A stretch of 64,000 bases of DNA from Pyrocephalus nanus (lineage: Eukaryota; Chordata; Aves; Passeriformes; Tyrannidae), in contig CM076270.1 of the NCBI GenBank assembly GCA_038380795.1, positions 12,523,001-12,587,000 of the forward strand. The letters run 5' to 3'. The notes under the pieces were generated by a model. It was not told the DNA's origin and made no database searches. It was given only the letters and a program-made list of their open reading frames with translations. Of the stretch, positions 50,516 to 63,200 are shown piece by piece (within the stretch, counting starts at the first letter, position 1; each line of letters begins with the position of its first letter). A program made the translations under genes and the position numbers.

Positions 50516-50648
50516 CTGTACACTGGTTGCATTTCTCTGGCAATTCCAATGACTGCTCCCTCTGGGAAGTTGTCAAACTCATCAAACAGGTCTTGGATGT
50601 TAGTCTTGTACTTCAGGTCCAAGTCTACCTGGATGATCTGTGTTATTT
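50516..50648 (-). CDS. XXYLT1: XXYLT1 penultimate coding exon with DxD motif
   Basis: This 133-bp internal exon encodes 43 whole codons flanked by two split codons. The acceptor is TTTCAG (AG at 50649-50650) and the donor is AG|GTAAAG (GT at 50514-50515), all on the minus strand. The exon begins with two bases of a codon (phase 1) and ends with two bases (phase 2). The next exon begins with the single base needed to complete Arg, so the two exons join without a frame break. The peptide starts ITQIIQVDLDLKYKTN, continues DLFDEFDNF and ends GIAREMQPVY. QVDLDLKY contains the DxD motif that coordinates Mn2+ and UDP-xylose. It lies about 12 kb upstream of the last exon, so the last intron is about 12.0 kb. 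The order, phases and motif spacing agree with vertebrate XXYLT1. The earlier exons are not visible in this window. Confidence 0.96.
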
Positions 50649-53190
50649 CTGAAAGCACAAAGCGGGAAAGTCAGCTATATAAGACAAAACTGCAACCCGT
50701 GATTACTATTGGCTACCTGATGAACTGCTCCCAGTGAGGATTTGGTGCATGGTGGGCATTCAGCTCCCTGGGCAAGACTAAGCCAAGTCAGGGCAAAACC
50801 AATCCAGCTGCAACCTCTGCATAAAGCTACTGACCTTCAACCATCATGAGAGCCTTTACCACTGTGTATTTTAGGCATGATTTACTTCAGGAATACTTTC
50901 TGGTGACCTCCTGCTTCTATCCACTCCCTCCTTCCTTCCAGAAGACTGTTTATCCGTATGACTGACAAAAACAAGAGGCAGCTTCAACCAAGCCTTCTGC
51001 AGGAATAGTCACACAAAAAAACCATGCTCAATTCTGCCACCTACTACTTGGAAAACCTGCTAACTCCATGAGCGTTTCCCACCTCCATCCCAGAAAGCAG
51101 CCACCCGGGGCCTGACATAGCAGAGCAATTCCCATCACAGACATCAGGCAGCCACATGACACATCCAGTATCACCAGCCCAAGTCCATTAGCTCCCATCA
51201 GGTTGCCACAGCCTTCCCTAAAGGCAGAAATTACAGAGCGCTGCCTGCACAGCATGGCTGGTAGTCTGCAGCAGCTTGGAAGACTTTATTCTTGCTAGTG
51301 GTCAGAGACAAGGAGGGTTATGCAGACATGGAAGCATCTTCCACTTGCAGTGGGAAATCAAGAACAAGGAGAGACTGGAAAACATCATTACCAAGGCCAG
51401 GCCTGAGCTCAACAACAGGGCCTCTGCCCAAATTTGTCACTGTCTCCACTGCAGGACATGAGACTGATGATGGAGATGCTGCTTGGGAGAGGGTGCAGGA
51501 AATGTGCCTTGTCAAGGCTGTTTGTCCCAGGTGGATCCGGGGATGCTGTATGGATTGCAGCAGGCCCAGTGCAATGCAGTGAACGCAAACACTGTGACAG
51601 GTCAGACCATCAGATGAGTTCCCCCAGCCACAGGCAAAGTTATGAGCATCTTCAGCCCTCCTCAGGGACTGGAAGTGGAGTGGAACTATCCCCCATGGCA
51701 TTATGTAATGCCACCACTATTTATATGTGTTATAAAAGCCAAGAGCAAATTGGCCAGGTTGCTTAGCACTCGGCACTAATTGGATTGCGTCAACCTGTTT
51801 CAGCCCCACTCCCAGTGCACAGGTGCCCTTACAGCTCCCTGCAGGCTACACCTGCCTGCCACCACCACTTTCACAGCAATTAGCAAACCAGGCCCTCATT
51901 TTTCCTCCTGCCCAGTACCTGCAGGCAGGAGAACAAGCCCTGCCTGCCCTCACCTTCTGCTGCCTGCATCTACCATGCCTACGGACAGGGTTTCCCATCA
52001 GGCTGGTGTCACTGGGGCAGTGCCAACACTCCAGCCTTCCCACCACTACGGTTCCTCACTCCCTCACCCTCAGGACAGGCTGTTGGCTACCACTGGGCTG
52101 CTGACAGCAGGAGGCATTGCTCTGTTTTAAGCCTCCAAACCCACCCCTGGGACTAGAGACCCAGAGAACAGCCAGGCACCAGCAGCTATTGCCTGGCATG
52201 GGAGTGCAGCTTCACCATTTCAAACATGTTCATCACTTGGTTGGTTGTGTTTCAAGCAGATGTTGGGCTGCACAGCAGCTCTGAATTTTTTTGCAGATCT
52301 TGCACTAATCTGGGGCTCTTGGCAATTGGTCATACCTACCACGCTGTCCTCATTTAAGAATAAAAAGGCTCTGTGAGGTTAAGCAAGAAATATACTGCTT
52401 ACTCTGTGAAGCATCCAAGCAGAAATATAAATCAAGGAGAAATAGTATCTAAGATACAACCCGGGCTGTATCTCTATTTTTTTAACATCCATCACGCTTT
52501 ATCTGCTAAAGGGAAAGGCCATGCTCCCTTCATCCGGCAGTACGGCAATCCCCAGGTCTACCTAGTATTTACCATCACCATAATCCTCTGTTTGCAAAGA
52601 TTTAAAACCCAGGCACAGTAATTCACCACAGGCTAAAGCAGGTCTTGACCTGAAAGCAATTTCCCCCAGGCTTCTGAAATGCCTTAGAAATGGCCAGTGC
52701 AACTCAAGCATGTGAATAAGCAGAGCAGTGGATTTGTGCAATAAGGAACAAGACATGTTATCCCAAATACACCAAATCTCCCCAGTAGCCCATACCACAG
52801 CAGGGTAAAACTCCAAATCCTTGACACTACTGCACTTGAGAATATCTAGACTGGTCACAAAACTCGAGGGCAAGTAGACCTCAGAGCTACAGCACAAGCT
52901 CAGCCCCAAAGAAACGTGGGGGGAGCCTGAACCCTCCAAGGTACTGCCAAAGCCGGGAACAAAGGAAGGGGTTCCCAGGGGGATCCCAGCATAACTACGC
53001 CCAGTGCATAGCAGCCTTCTAACACCTCGTCAGGTTTCAGTTAAATCAACTGTGAGGCACACCATCCGATTGTTCTCTAAAATTACAGATGAATGCCAAC
53101 TGCAATTAATCACAGTGGAGAATGAAAGCTGAGCTTGGAGGAAGCTCCAATCCAGCCCTGCCCGCCCCAGCACCCCAACAGGTGAAAAGC

Positions 53191-53405
53191 TCTGGAGGGT
53201 CCCCATGCAACCCAGAGGGTGCTGCCCATCAGCAGCATCTGGCCATCCCCAAAAGCCTTGGTTAAGCAGGCAGCAGGGCACAAGTGCAGCTGCAGTGCCA
53301 GGCAGCGATGCCAGCGCCACAAGAAGCCCAGCATGGAGACACAGGGTTTATTTATACAAACACACTGAGTTCTTCATCCTGCCCTTCATTAGAGGCTCCC
53401 TGTGA
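53191..53405. repeat. Duplicated unit, copy A (about 215 bp)
   Basis: This segment is similar over its length to 56546-56759, in the same orientation and about 3.36 kb away. Shared blocks are tctggagggtcccc/tctggaggggccct, gcaacccagag, gtgctgccca, agcagggcacaag, agctgcagtgccaggcagcg atgccag, ggagacaca, gtttattta and acaaacacac, then tcctgcccttcattagaggc tccctg. It does not match CR1, a recognised LTR or simple sequence. It could be two copies of an unclassified interspersed repeat or a local duplication. Confidence 0.85.
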
Positions 53406-53499
53406 TGGGCTTGCCCCCACACACTGGTCCCATGCTGTGCCAGCAGAGACCCCAGGAAACACTCACTAAGAAATTAGACTCAGAAAGCACTAAGTGCTT

Positions 53500-53562
53500 C
53501 TTATTTTCCTTTTTTTTTGCTTTCTTTCTTGTTTTTCTTTTATTTTTTTTAAGTTTTCTTTA
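53500..53562. repeat. Pyrimidine-rich low-complexity tract
   Basis: A T/C-rich stretch with nine-T and eight-T runs separated by ttgctttctttcttg-type sequence. It lies just after duplicated unit A. It may be an old oligo-A tail or simple sequence. Confidence 0.7.
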
Positions 53563-54445
53563 AAGCAAGCATGAACTGCAACACTGCAGATACAACTGAG
53601 CATGGGTGACACTAAGCACCACTTTGCCAGATGCAGCCTGCATGTTCAGATTAATGGTCAAGATGATTTCTCTGACTGGGACTGGCAAAGGGCCAGGCAC
53701 TAATATTTATGATGTATCAAGCGCTTTGTCCTGGTTGCCATGTAGGGGTGGAGGAATCGCGTGCTCTCTTAGGCACAAACTGCTTGGAGGGATCCAGCTG
53801 GAAATGTGGGGAAAGGCTGAGAGTGTTCTGCTCAGCAGTCAGTTTTTTAACTTTGGCATACTGTGTATTACCCTCCATTCTGCTCAGCTCTGGCTCTTCC
53901 AGCTGCGGCACAGAAAGGGGAGCTGTGCCACTCAAAGCAGAGATGGTCTCCATTAGCAGTGACAGCTTTACAACAACACAGGTTGGCCCCATTAAAAGCT
54001 CGCAATGTTTTACTGTAGCCTTGTACCAGCACCCACAGCAGGGCTGTGCTCCAGGCTGGGCTCAAATCCTCCCTCCAGCCATGTCAAGAGGAGAAAGGCC
54101 AGCTCCAGAGATGCATGATCTCACAGCCTCATCCCAGCAAGGGGGCACAGGCAGGCAGAGGTCACCTCCCTGAGTCCTGCTGCTCCGCATTCTCTGGCAG
54201 GACCCAGCAGAGCTATGCCAGCACATGGACAGGCACCCTGTGTGTGTGTGCTGAGGGGCCTGTCAGGTTGTCTGGATGCTCTGAGTGATGCCCAGAAGCC
54301 CCTCTGGCAGGGGACAGCTCCTGCAGCAAGTTTGACAGCCCTAGCCAGGAAGCATAGACCCCATAGCACAGCAGGGACAGAGTGGGCATGCAGCAAGCCA
54401 GGCCACCCACCAACACATGATGAGACACTTAGGAGCAAATTTGGT

Positions 54446-54550
54446 CTAGATGAGCAACCTGATCTAGTGGGTGGCATTCCTGTCCATGGCAGGGGGTTGG
54501 AAACATGATCTTTAAGGTCCCTTCCAATCCAAACCATTGTATGATTCTAC
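54446..54550 (+). mobile_element. CR1 LINE 3' end fragment
   Basis: A truncated CR1 3' end in plus orientation. It carries gagcaacctgatctagtggg, then ccatggcagggggttgg, atgatctttaaggtccc and ttccaatccaaaccatt, ending atgattcta. These blocks in this order are diagnostic of bird CR1. Only about the last 105 bp are clear and no reverse transcriptase sequence remains. It lies antisense to XXYLT1 in its intron. Confidence 0.9.
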
Positions 54551-54646
54551 AACCATGTAAATGCTCTTCTCAGTAGCATCAGGCAGGGCCATGAGTGGCA
54601 GCAGGGGGCACAGGAAGGAGAAGAGATGGATGGCAGCCATGATGGC

Positions 54647-54686
54647 TGGGCATCCTTGAACCTGGATGGGCATCCCTGAACCTGCC
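54647..54686. repeat. 20-bp tandem duplication
   Basis: Two adjacent copies of a 20-bp unit, tgggcatcc(t/c)tgaacctg followed by two variable bases, begin at 54647 and 54667. They lie about 100 bp after the CR1 terminus in the intron. It looks like a simple replication-slippage duplication. Confidence 0.85.
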
Positions 54687-55528
54687 CGTGGGCTAGGACT
54701 ACTTTTCCCCAACCTGTGTTGAGAGGATGGACTGAAAAAAATGTATATAGTGAATTTAGAACTACATGACAGTGGATGGAGGGTCAGATGAAGAAGCAAT
54801 ACAAAGGTGAGAGCCTGCCCAGAGCAGCACAGGCTGTTCTGCAGCCAAACTCATTTACACTCATCCTAACAACTTTCTCTGTATGAGGGTCACTATCCTG
54901 GCAAAGCTGACCCCAGATAGCAGGTGCAGGGCTGGGGTGCAAGTGCTGGTCTTGGCTCCTAACCTCCCACTTCCATACAAACCATGCCAGATGTGGGGCA
55001 GAGGCACGTCACCACTGACAAGGAGAAGTGAAAGGAGTGAAACAGTTACCTGTGTCCAGGAACAAAGAGCAAAATGGAGAGCTGCCATCTGCAAAGGACA
55101 GAAGCTGTCCAGCAAATGGTATGGTCTAAATCACTGATAACTGAGCAGTAGCTTAATAGTTATAGAGTAGAAGATGCAAGAATTGAAACCTCCTGAAGGT
55201 GGTGAAACTCTCCAACCCACTGACAGACTCAAGGTGGCACAAACTCAACCCCCTCAGAGTACAAAATCCTGCCTACAGCTGGTCTGGCATTGGAGATGCT
55301 GCAAGCAAGCAGTGGGAGACAGGAAGGGACAGGCCACTACCCCACCAGGCTGCACTGTGCCCAAATCTCACACACACTCCTGAAGCAAACACCTGTCACC
55401 AAGGCTGGTGGCCATTTGGCTCTGCTCTGGACATCCTCTTCACTGGCAGCTCCACCTGTCTCAACAAACCTGTTTTAAAGGACCTAAATATTCTGATACC
55501 CCATGCCAAGGAGGAGAGACTCCTCCAA

Positions 55529-55600
55529 CACAGAATCATAGAACTGTTTAGGCTGGAAAAGACCTCTGAGATCATCAAGTCCAACCTGGCACTTGGCACG
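55529..55600 (-). mobile_element. CR1 LINE 3' end fragment, minus orientation
   Basis: The sequence cacagaatcatagaactg, then ggctggaaaagacctctgag and atcatcaagtccaacct, is the reverse complement of a CR1 3' terminus of the type that ends in ATTCTATG repeats. It is short and 5'-truncated. Similarity fades after about 55600. Confidence 0.85.
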
Positions 55601-56545
55601 TATTAGATGGGAGCACTTTGACCTCCCTGCACCTCCTCTGCATCACAACAGCAACTTCTGGGGCCAAAGGCTGGCACCTTAAGAGGCGAGACCAAGGAGA
55701 ACACTGCTGGGATTGCCAACTGTGGTACATGAGCTCCATGACCGAAGTGCATGGCTTTGCCTTTTTCCATGGCAGCCAGTTGGGCAACACAAGGAGGCAG
55801 GATCCCCCTCCATCCTTCAGGAGACAGCAAGGGGGGCAGTGGCCAGGCAATGGCCTGGTGAGGGCAGGATGATAGGCAGGGAGAGAGAGCTGCTGGAGGC
55901 AGACAAGCTCAAAGACCCTTCTGAAGAGTCGCAGCATGGGTGACACATTGCAGCCAAGGGACAGGAGTGTCCCCTGCTGGCTGCAGCTCTGTGTGTTGCA
56001 GGACTGCAGCAGGGTCTGGGGAAGGGCCAGGGGGTGGCTGTGCATTTTGCCACTTGACTTGGACCATCAAAAGGAAAAGGGCCAGGTGGCCCAGGCTCTT
56101 TAAGTTGGGGTCAAAAAGGCTGGAGGGCTCAGGTCCGCTGGTCTGCAAACGCTGGGCACACCTGGACAGCTTCCCCTCCTCCTCTCTGCACCGCTTTGAG
56201 CTTGGCTCTGACTACCCCTGCTTCTCTCTAAGTTAAAAGGTTTTTTTGGCTGTTCCCATCATGACAGGGCCAGATCCCAAGGATGGAAGGAGCTGCAAAG
56301 GACCAGCAGTAACTTTCAGACAATTGCCCTGGTCAATAAACCTCCTGGAGAAGGGCAGCAGCTGCCCCCACTCCAGTGGGCAGTGTTCCTGCCAGCAGCA
56401 GCACACAGACCCACAAAGCTGCCAGTGATGGCTGTGAAACCAGGATCCTCCGCCCTTGCCAGCTCAGGGAGACGCGTGGCCAAGATAAACTCCACTCCCA
56501 CGGACAGCACCATGGCCAGGCATGGGCACAGAGCAGGTCACAGGT

Positions 56546-56759
56546 TCTGGAGGGGCCCTGTGCAACCCAGAGAGTGCTGCCCAGCAGAAGACTGCTGCCC
56601 TTGAATGTCTCAGCTGCAGCAGGTAGCAGGGCACAAGCAACAGCTGCAGTGCCAGGCAGCGATGCCAGTGCCTCGGCAATCCCAGTGTGGAGACACACAG
56701 TTTATTTACACAAACACACCGGGATCTCCATCCTGCCCTTCATTAGAGGCTCCCTGCGT
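56546..56759. repeat. Duplicated unit, copy B (about 215 bp)
   Basis: Partner of copy A at 53191-53405, in direct orientation. The last roughly 120 bp (from the agctgcagtgccaggcagcg block to the ggctccctg end) are best conserved. The middle differs by small indels and substitutions. Similarity stops soon after the shared cattagaggctccctg end in both copies. It lies within an XXYLT1 intron and has no recognised coding role. Confidence 0.85.
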
Positions 56760-59700
56760 CTGGCTCACTGCCCCTTCACTGCCAGCTGCCCCTGGCTACT
56801 CTCCCTCCTTCTGTCAGCAGGGCTGTAAGTAGCTTCCTCTCCGGCTGTGTGCTGCCCTGGCCAGGCCATGTTTTCTCCACAGACAGACTCCCCCTCTGCT
56901 TCCAGGATTAATCACCGCTGCCCATGCAGCTGACCCTGGCAGCACCGGAGAGCCTCACCCAGGGGAAGCAGCCCAGGAAGGGGCACACCTGTAGGTGTGC
57001 AAGCACAGCACATTCCCCTGAGCTTGCTGCCAGCATGCTGGCAACTGGGGGCCTGCAGTCCCCCTTCTCAGGGCCTACTGCTGCTCCAGAGCCCACCCTC
57101 CTAAGAGAAGACGACCCTACAAAGCCCTGCACCAGCAGAGCTTGCTTGCCAAGGTGCAGTGCAGCTTACCTTCCAGCCGCCCGCTTGAAGACAGGTCCTC
57201 ACCTCTGCCATGCAACCAAGGGTCTCCTCTGCTCCTTGGGGCAGCCCAGCAGCCCTCTTCCCATTAAGTAGCCTCCCTCCTCTGCACACAGGGCACCAGG
57301 GGAGAGTAGGAGTTGAAGGGGGATGTGCCTCCTGCTGCTGACATGCCCCTGGCACTAACCAGGTTTCTGCAGTACTGATTAGGCATCTAGTAGAGCAGAG
57401 CAGTGGCTGTAGCACAGCAGCTAATCAGCCTATCAGCTAATTAAAAAATTAGGCTGCCTGCCCCAGATAGATGACAAATCATTGCTACCACCCACACAGA
57501 GCAGGCACCTGGGTGAGCTCAGGGATCTGGAGCAGCAGCAATGTCTCCAGGTATTGACAAGTGGCATCGCTCTGATCGCCTTGCTCCACACCCCACAACC
57601 ATCTCCAGAGGGACGAGGAAGACTCGGCAGGAGATGGATGTGTTTTGTTCCAGGAAATTAATTTTTCCTGTTCATCCAAGTGTATCCTTGTGATCCATCA
57701 AGGTCTGAGGGACTAATATTTAGCAGTGCTCAACACTTTGGCTCTTAACTGGACTCCAAGGCAGCAACATCACTGAGCACATGACAGCTTTCAGGATGGA
57801 GCTGAAAATGCTGTTTGCTGTGTGTTTAATATATGTTGCTGCTGGGGGAGAAGTGTGAAGACACTTCTTGGAGCTGGAGGAAGAGCAGCAGGAAACCTTT
57901 TAATCAGACAAAATAAGGTTTGATTCCAGGTTGCTATAAATTACAAAACAGTGTGGATGGAAAGCTGTGAAGTAACGAGCAGGTGAGATGGAAAGGGAAA
58001 CCAAAAAGAGATACAGGATAATAAATTCTCTGTGCTTATGTCCCGTTTAACTGTACACACTGGGGGAAGGGGCTATAGGCAGATTTTGTACTTGTTTCTT
58101 CCTGCTAAGCTCTAATGAGCCATGGCAGAGTGGGGAGAGAGGCTGTGGGGAAGAGCAGTCCCAACATCAATGCTGGGTGAGCCCCAGCACCTTCCAACCC
58201 TTTGGGGATCAGGCAGCTGGTCTGGCTGGGGACAGAGGAGGGCAGCACCCACCCACAGCACCAGGTGATGAGACCCTGCTGCTCTGTGGGGAGGGGGAAA
58301 ACAGTCACACACACCTGCCCTGGCCTGACAGATCTAGGGCATCCAAAAATAATCAATGGTAGCACCACAGCAAGGGGCAGCCAGTGGAAATGATGAGAAG
58401 TGACACTACCCCCACGGGGCAGGTCATGTTGGCCCCCAGAGGCAGCAGGGCTGCAGGGAAGGAGTCTCCGCCATGATGCAGCACCCAGGGGGCTTCCAGG
58501 CACCTGCTGAGAAGCATCCGCATTCCTCTCATAACAGCAGCCCTTCCTGACACCTCCACAGCAGCAGGGCTGAGGCCAAGGGGCTCTCCTGCCACAAGAG
58601 GCACATCTCAGAGGCAGCCAGACAGGTTTAGCAGCTCATCTCAGCAGGTAAGGACCCCCCTACAAGCCCAAAGCTTCTGGTGTTTACCTGGGGTGGGCTT
58701 ATTCAGAGGTCTGCTGTTGCCTGCTCCCAAAAAGTTCACAAAAACAACTCCCTTGGCATAACAGGCTCACTCCAGCAAGGAACAATGGCTGGCACCACTC
58801 TCCCTATTGCTCACAAATTGATCACTTAAGCCTCTTCTCTTCCCATCACAGCATCTGACATGATGAGTGCGTGCAGCCCGGAGACAGGCTGGAAAAGGAA
58901 TCTGGATGTTTTTCATGTGGTTGCAGCATGAAGCAGGGAGGGAGGTTATGAGAGCACACCAGAAACTATCAACACTCCCTCCATCCCTGTAGAGATGGAA
59001 ACATTTTTGCCAGAAAATAAACTCTTCAGCTACTATAGCATCCCATGGGAACTGTGGCTCGGGAGCACGTGGCTCTGGGGCCGTCTCCCACGACTCTGCC
59101 ACAGACCCTGCTTTTCTGTGCCTCTTCACATCTCCCCTTTGGTAACACATAGTCAGGCCTGGAACATCTGGGACAAGGGCACTCTCCTCCCAGCGCTCTC
59201 CCAACCACTGCATCTCTGTGTACCCCAATGTGGTGGGACAGTGATGGCAGCGCTCAGCCAGCAGGAAAGGATCAAGAGTGGCACATTCTGAAAACCCTCA
59301 CTTACTACAATGTAATCTGCTGAGTTTTCTGGGCAGCTGCCCCATGCACCAGGAATTGCATCACAGCTGACAGGAGGAAGAAGAGAGAGTGCTGTCTCCC
59401 CATGTCCCTCTGCCAGGCTCCATCTCAGAGAGCTCTGATGCACAGTGTGACACAGGGTCTGTGCACTGTAAGTCCCTGCACATGGGTGCTGCTGAGGGGA
59501 AACATCAGGTGCAGGGACCTGGCACCCCATGGGCAAACAGAGTCTGACCTGGGCAATCCAGCACTACAGATTCAAATGCTACAGCTGCAGCATCGAACCC
59601 TCATACACGCACCCCTACAAACACAATGGACAATGTTTTCAGGATGCTGCCTGCCAGCTTCTCCAGAAGCATGCTAGCAGAATAGAGTTATTTGCCAAGG

Positions 59701-62700
59701 TGTTATTCCAGTAAACAGACTGTTTTCCTGATACCTCTCTGCTTAACCCCTTCCCCAGCTCCCAGGCTCTCCACTTTCACAGCCAGCAGCAGGAGTGCTC
59801 GGCCTCAGCACAGGCAAGGTACCCTGAGAAAGCAGAGCACAGCTCAGCGCCTGCTCCAACACGTCTCCTCCCTGGCCTTTGCCCTCCCTCCTGCTCTGCT
59901 CGGTGGGAAAGGCGAAAGCTGATGCTCACAGAGACCACTGTCTCCAGGCCGGTACTCCCAGGGCAGACAAAGGCTGATATCAGTTGCGTGGGAGACCAAG
60001 CTGGAGCCAGCAGCTGGATCCTGCTGCAAGCAGCACCAAACCCCAAGCGGCCTCGGGGCTTGGTCATTAGCAAGCAGTTTGAACAAGCATCATTATAATC
60101 TGGTCTATGCTTAACAATGAGTACAGCTGTTGACAGTGAGCTGGAGAAAAGGTCCAGTTCAGAGTCTGAGGCCAGGGAGACCACTGGACCTCCCATTGAT
60201 CCCAGTGTGCCACAGACATTAAATCTGGACAGCAGCTATGAAGCCAAAGGCGCAGCTCCTACTGGCAGCCACTTCCCTGGACATGGTGCTGCTTATTCAC
60301 CCACACCAGCCATCCATACTTCCTCCCACCACACACAGCCGTGTCCCCACAATGTGCTCCTGCAGCCTACAGCTCGGGGAGACCCTGAGGCTTGATGTCC
60401 ATCAGACAGAAGCTTGCCATGATGTCCTCATCCATGAGGAAATCCAAAACCTATAACATCCTGCAGCAAGGAGCTCCACAGATCACGGCACTCTGTTTCA
60501 AACCCACTTCTTACCAACTCTGATGCTCCCCAGTTCTTATACAAACATCTGCCTTGCATGGCTTGTGGCTTCATGGACCACACCATAACTCCCTTGGCCA
60601 GACCCGCACAGACTGGAGGGTCCCAGTCAACCAGGCTTGTCCCATACAGAAGCCACTGCCCTTCTCCAAACCTATTCCATTTTTTTTTTCAGCAGACCAC
60701 GTTGATATGCCATAAATTTCAGCAATACAGAGTCATGAGTGCCACTCTTCTCTTTCCTTGTAGCTCCACATCTCAGTTTAGTCACACAGAAACTTACCCA
60801 CTTCTCCCCCTGCTGTTTAGTCCTCCTACAAGCCACTTACCTTACCAAATGCACCTGCAGACCAAGCTCCTAAATTTTCAGGCACCAAGTCCCCACGTGC
60901 CTCTACAGCACAAGGAAGATGCAGTGTGCTGCATGAGGACAGCAGAGCCCAGGGGCCCTTTGCAGCTCGTGCTCATCTTCCACCCTTGCTCACAGCTTCT
61001 GCCTTCAGGCTGGGCTGGATAGTGAGAGAGAAACCCCAAGAATGCAGCAGGGGACAAGGAGGCCATGTTTAGAGATGATGCTACTCCCTAGGAGGAGAGC
61101 CATCTGTTTGTAGAGCCAGGAAACCCTGCTGCCTCCAATTTGTCAAATACCATCAGTCAACTTCTGCTAAATACCCTCACTCTGCATGAGGCACAGTACC
61201 TTCAACCAGGTTTCAGAGCCTTCCCTGAGCTAATGGACTCCACTCCTCTGTCCAAGCTGGCAAAGAGAAGCCACAAAACTGCTTCTCCGTCACATCTCAT
61301 TTTCCCTCTGCTTCTTCTCCCACAGGGTCATCCTGCTGCAGCACAGTCAGCAAAACCAATGACGTCGAACACCAAACAGTAGTTTTCAGAGCTCTGCCCA
61401 AGCTTCTGGATGCTGACATCTCTCCCTTGGCTCACCAGCTGATGAGGATAACCACTTGCTAAATTAATTCTTTCTGAAAACTACCTGACTTGGACCAAGG
61501 ATGGGGGCCAAGAATTCCCTGTGAAGCTCACAGCAGCCCTTCTTTCACCTCAACTCCTCCTCCCCTTGCCTGTGCCACCAGGAAGGTGTTAAAAGCTTGC
61601 CAGGTCCTCTGAAGTTAAATAACTAAAATGACAAGTGATTAGAGAGATTGAAGCCAGTTGGGAGCGTTCCTTCTGGATGGGCTCATTGAAAAGGAAAATG
61701 AAAAGGTCTGCATCCTTGCTCTCCCTCCTCCTTGCCCTACTCCGCAAGTCTCAGGACCATTTCATGCTGGCATTGTCCTTATCCTGGCAGGCCCTCCTAA
61801 TCCTGAACCTGTTTGTCCTCTCCCTGTGTAACCTTCCTATCACTTCTCCCTTGCAGAACCATTGTGATGGATCAAGCCCTGCTCCAGCTCCCCAGGTCTG
61901 GCCATAGCACATTAAAACGGGATTTATGAGCCTTGAGCACAGACAAGATTTATGCAGTCTGCACTTCTGTGTGCTGCATACCAAGTCCCCAGCTGGTTTA
62001 AATCAGATTAACTCCACTGATATAAGACATTTAAGGCAAGAGTGTTCCATGATTTACACCAGCTAAGAAGCTGTTATATTATAACTTGGCAACTGCAGGT
62101 TTTAGATCGGGAAGTTTTTTGGGCAAGGATCCCAAGCGACAGTGAACGACAGAGCAGCTGAGTGGCAAAACCCATTTATCCTCAGTGCAATATGCATGCA
62201 CCTAGCACATGTTCCACAAAAATCCTTAAAAAAAAACCCAAAAAAAAACATTGGCCCACAAAGTCAGTGCCCTGTCACAACCCAAAGACTCCAAACAAAT
62301 TGCTAAGTCATGATACTATGGAAATGCTTCCCTTCAAAAAATGATAAATTTGGAAAACTAAAGCCAGGCAACTTCAATGCAAAGGCTGCTAGCTGCTGAA
62401 AAAAAATATAGACTGATTAATGCAGATGCAAACAAACACACAATAGAGTTTAATATTCAGATCAGGGCCTTCATTTCTGCTGGGGGATGTTCAAGCTTCC
62501 CATCAAATCTGTCTTCCACAAAAAAACAGTGCTAATGCTATGGAGCCAGATGTGCTTGGAGAGGTGCAGAAAAAGACACACAGCATTCAGGGCAGGAGAA
62601 ACGCACCAAGGAAAATGTAGATAGTGCCTCAAAAGGAAGGCTTGGTCCTTTCTCCTCCAACTTAGCAAAGTGGATTCTCCAGACCAGTAGATGCTGGCTT

Positions 62701-62811
62701 GTCAGAGCCAGGAGAGCAGCAGAAGCCTGTAGCAATGGATTTACCATATGTAGGATGGAAGAAGTCCTGTCAGAAATGGACTGGTGAAGGAAAAGAAGAA
62801 AACAGCTCAAA

Positions 62812-63200
62812 TGTTATAGAAACAGAAGTTTTTAATGTTGTTTAAACAGATCTTAAGATGGTTTTTCTGTATTTTGCAGTCACTGCTTCTCCTTCCCGAC
62901 ACCCCCTGCAAAGAGCCCTTATGCAGGAATGTCCTGGGAAGATACCCTTAGGTCTTCTCATTGGCCTTTGTTCACCTCTTTCTATTGGCTATTAACTCTA
63001 TACCTGATTGGGTTTTTCTGTAGTACCTTGACCCTGTAATTGGTCCCTTTTCAATCTCCCTGAAAGCCACATAAACCCCCATCCCCAATAAACTTCCTCT
63101 TTTGTCAGTCCCTCCCTCTGTCCCTTAGCCGTGGTTTGTGTGAGCTTCTTATGGGCTCATAGAGCCACGTGCTCGAGGGGCAGTTTGGGAGAGCATTACA
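62812..63200 (+). mobile_element. LTR-like element, plus orientation, in an XXYLT1 intron
   Basis: The element starts TGTTATAGAAACAG and ends GGAGAGCATTACA, with short imperfect terminal inverted repeats (TGTTA/TTACA). It has an LTR promoter layout. Four ATTGG motifs (inverted CCAAT boxes) lie at 62960, 62984, 63007 and 63039. A weak ACATAAA TATA-like box is near 63069, and AATAAA is at 63087-63092 with a T-rich stretch after it. A purine run (aggaaaagaagaaaa) just upstream could be a polypurine tract or chance. Target duplications are not clean: ctcaaa before, cctcca after. The 3' boundary is therefore uncertain and could extend to about 63222. No internal retroviral genes were recognised. 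The element runs antisense to XXYLT1. Confidence 0.6.

Noticed and set aside
56333..56698. 121-codon minus frame with SLPGTAAV-type sequence shared with 53030-53320
   Set aside because: The similarity comes from the duplicated DNA unit. The frames are offset by indels between the copies, which argues against a protein under selection.
62460..62805. Internal retroviral sequence upstream of the LTR-like element
   Set aside because: A purine-rich run precedes the LTR but I could not recognise any retroviral protein in the adjoining sequence on either strand.
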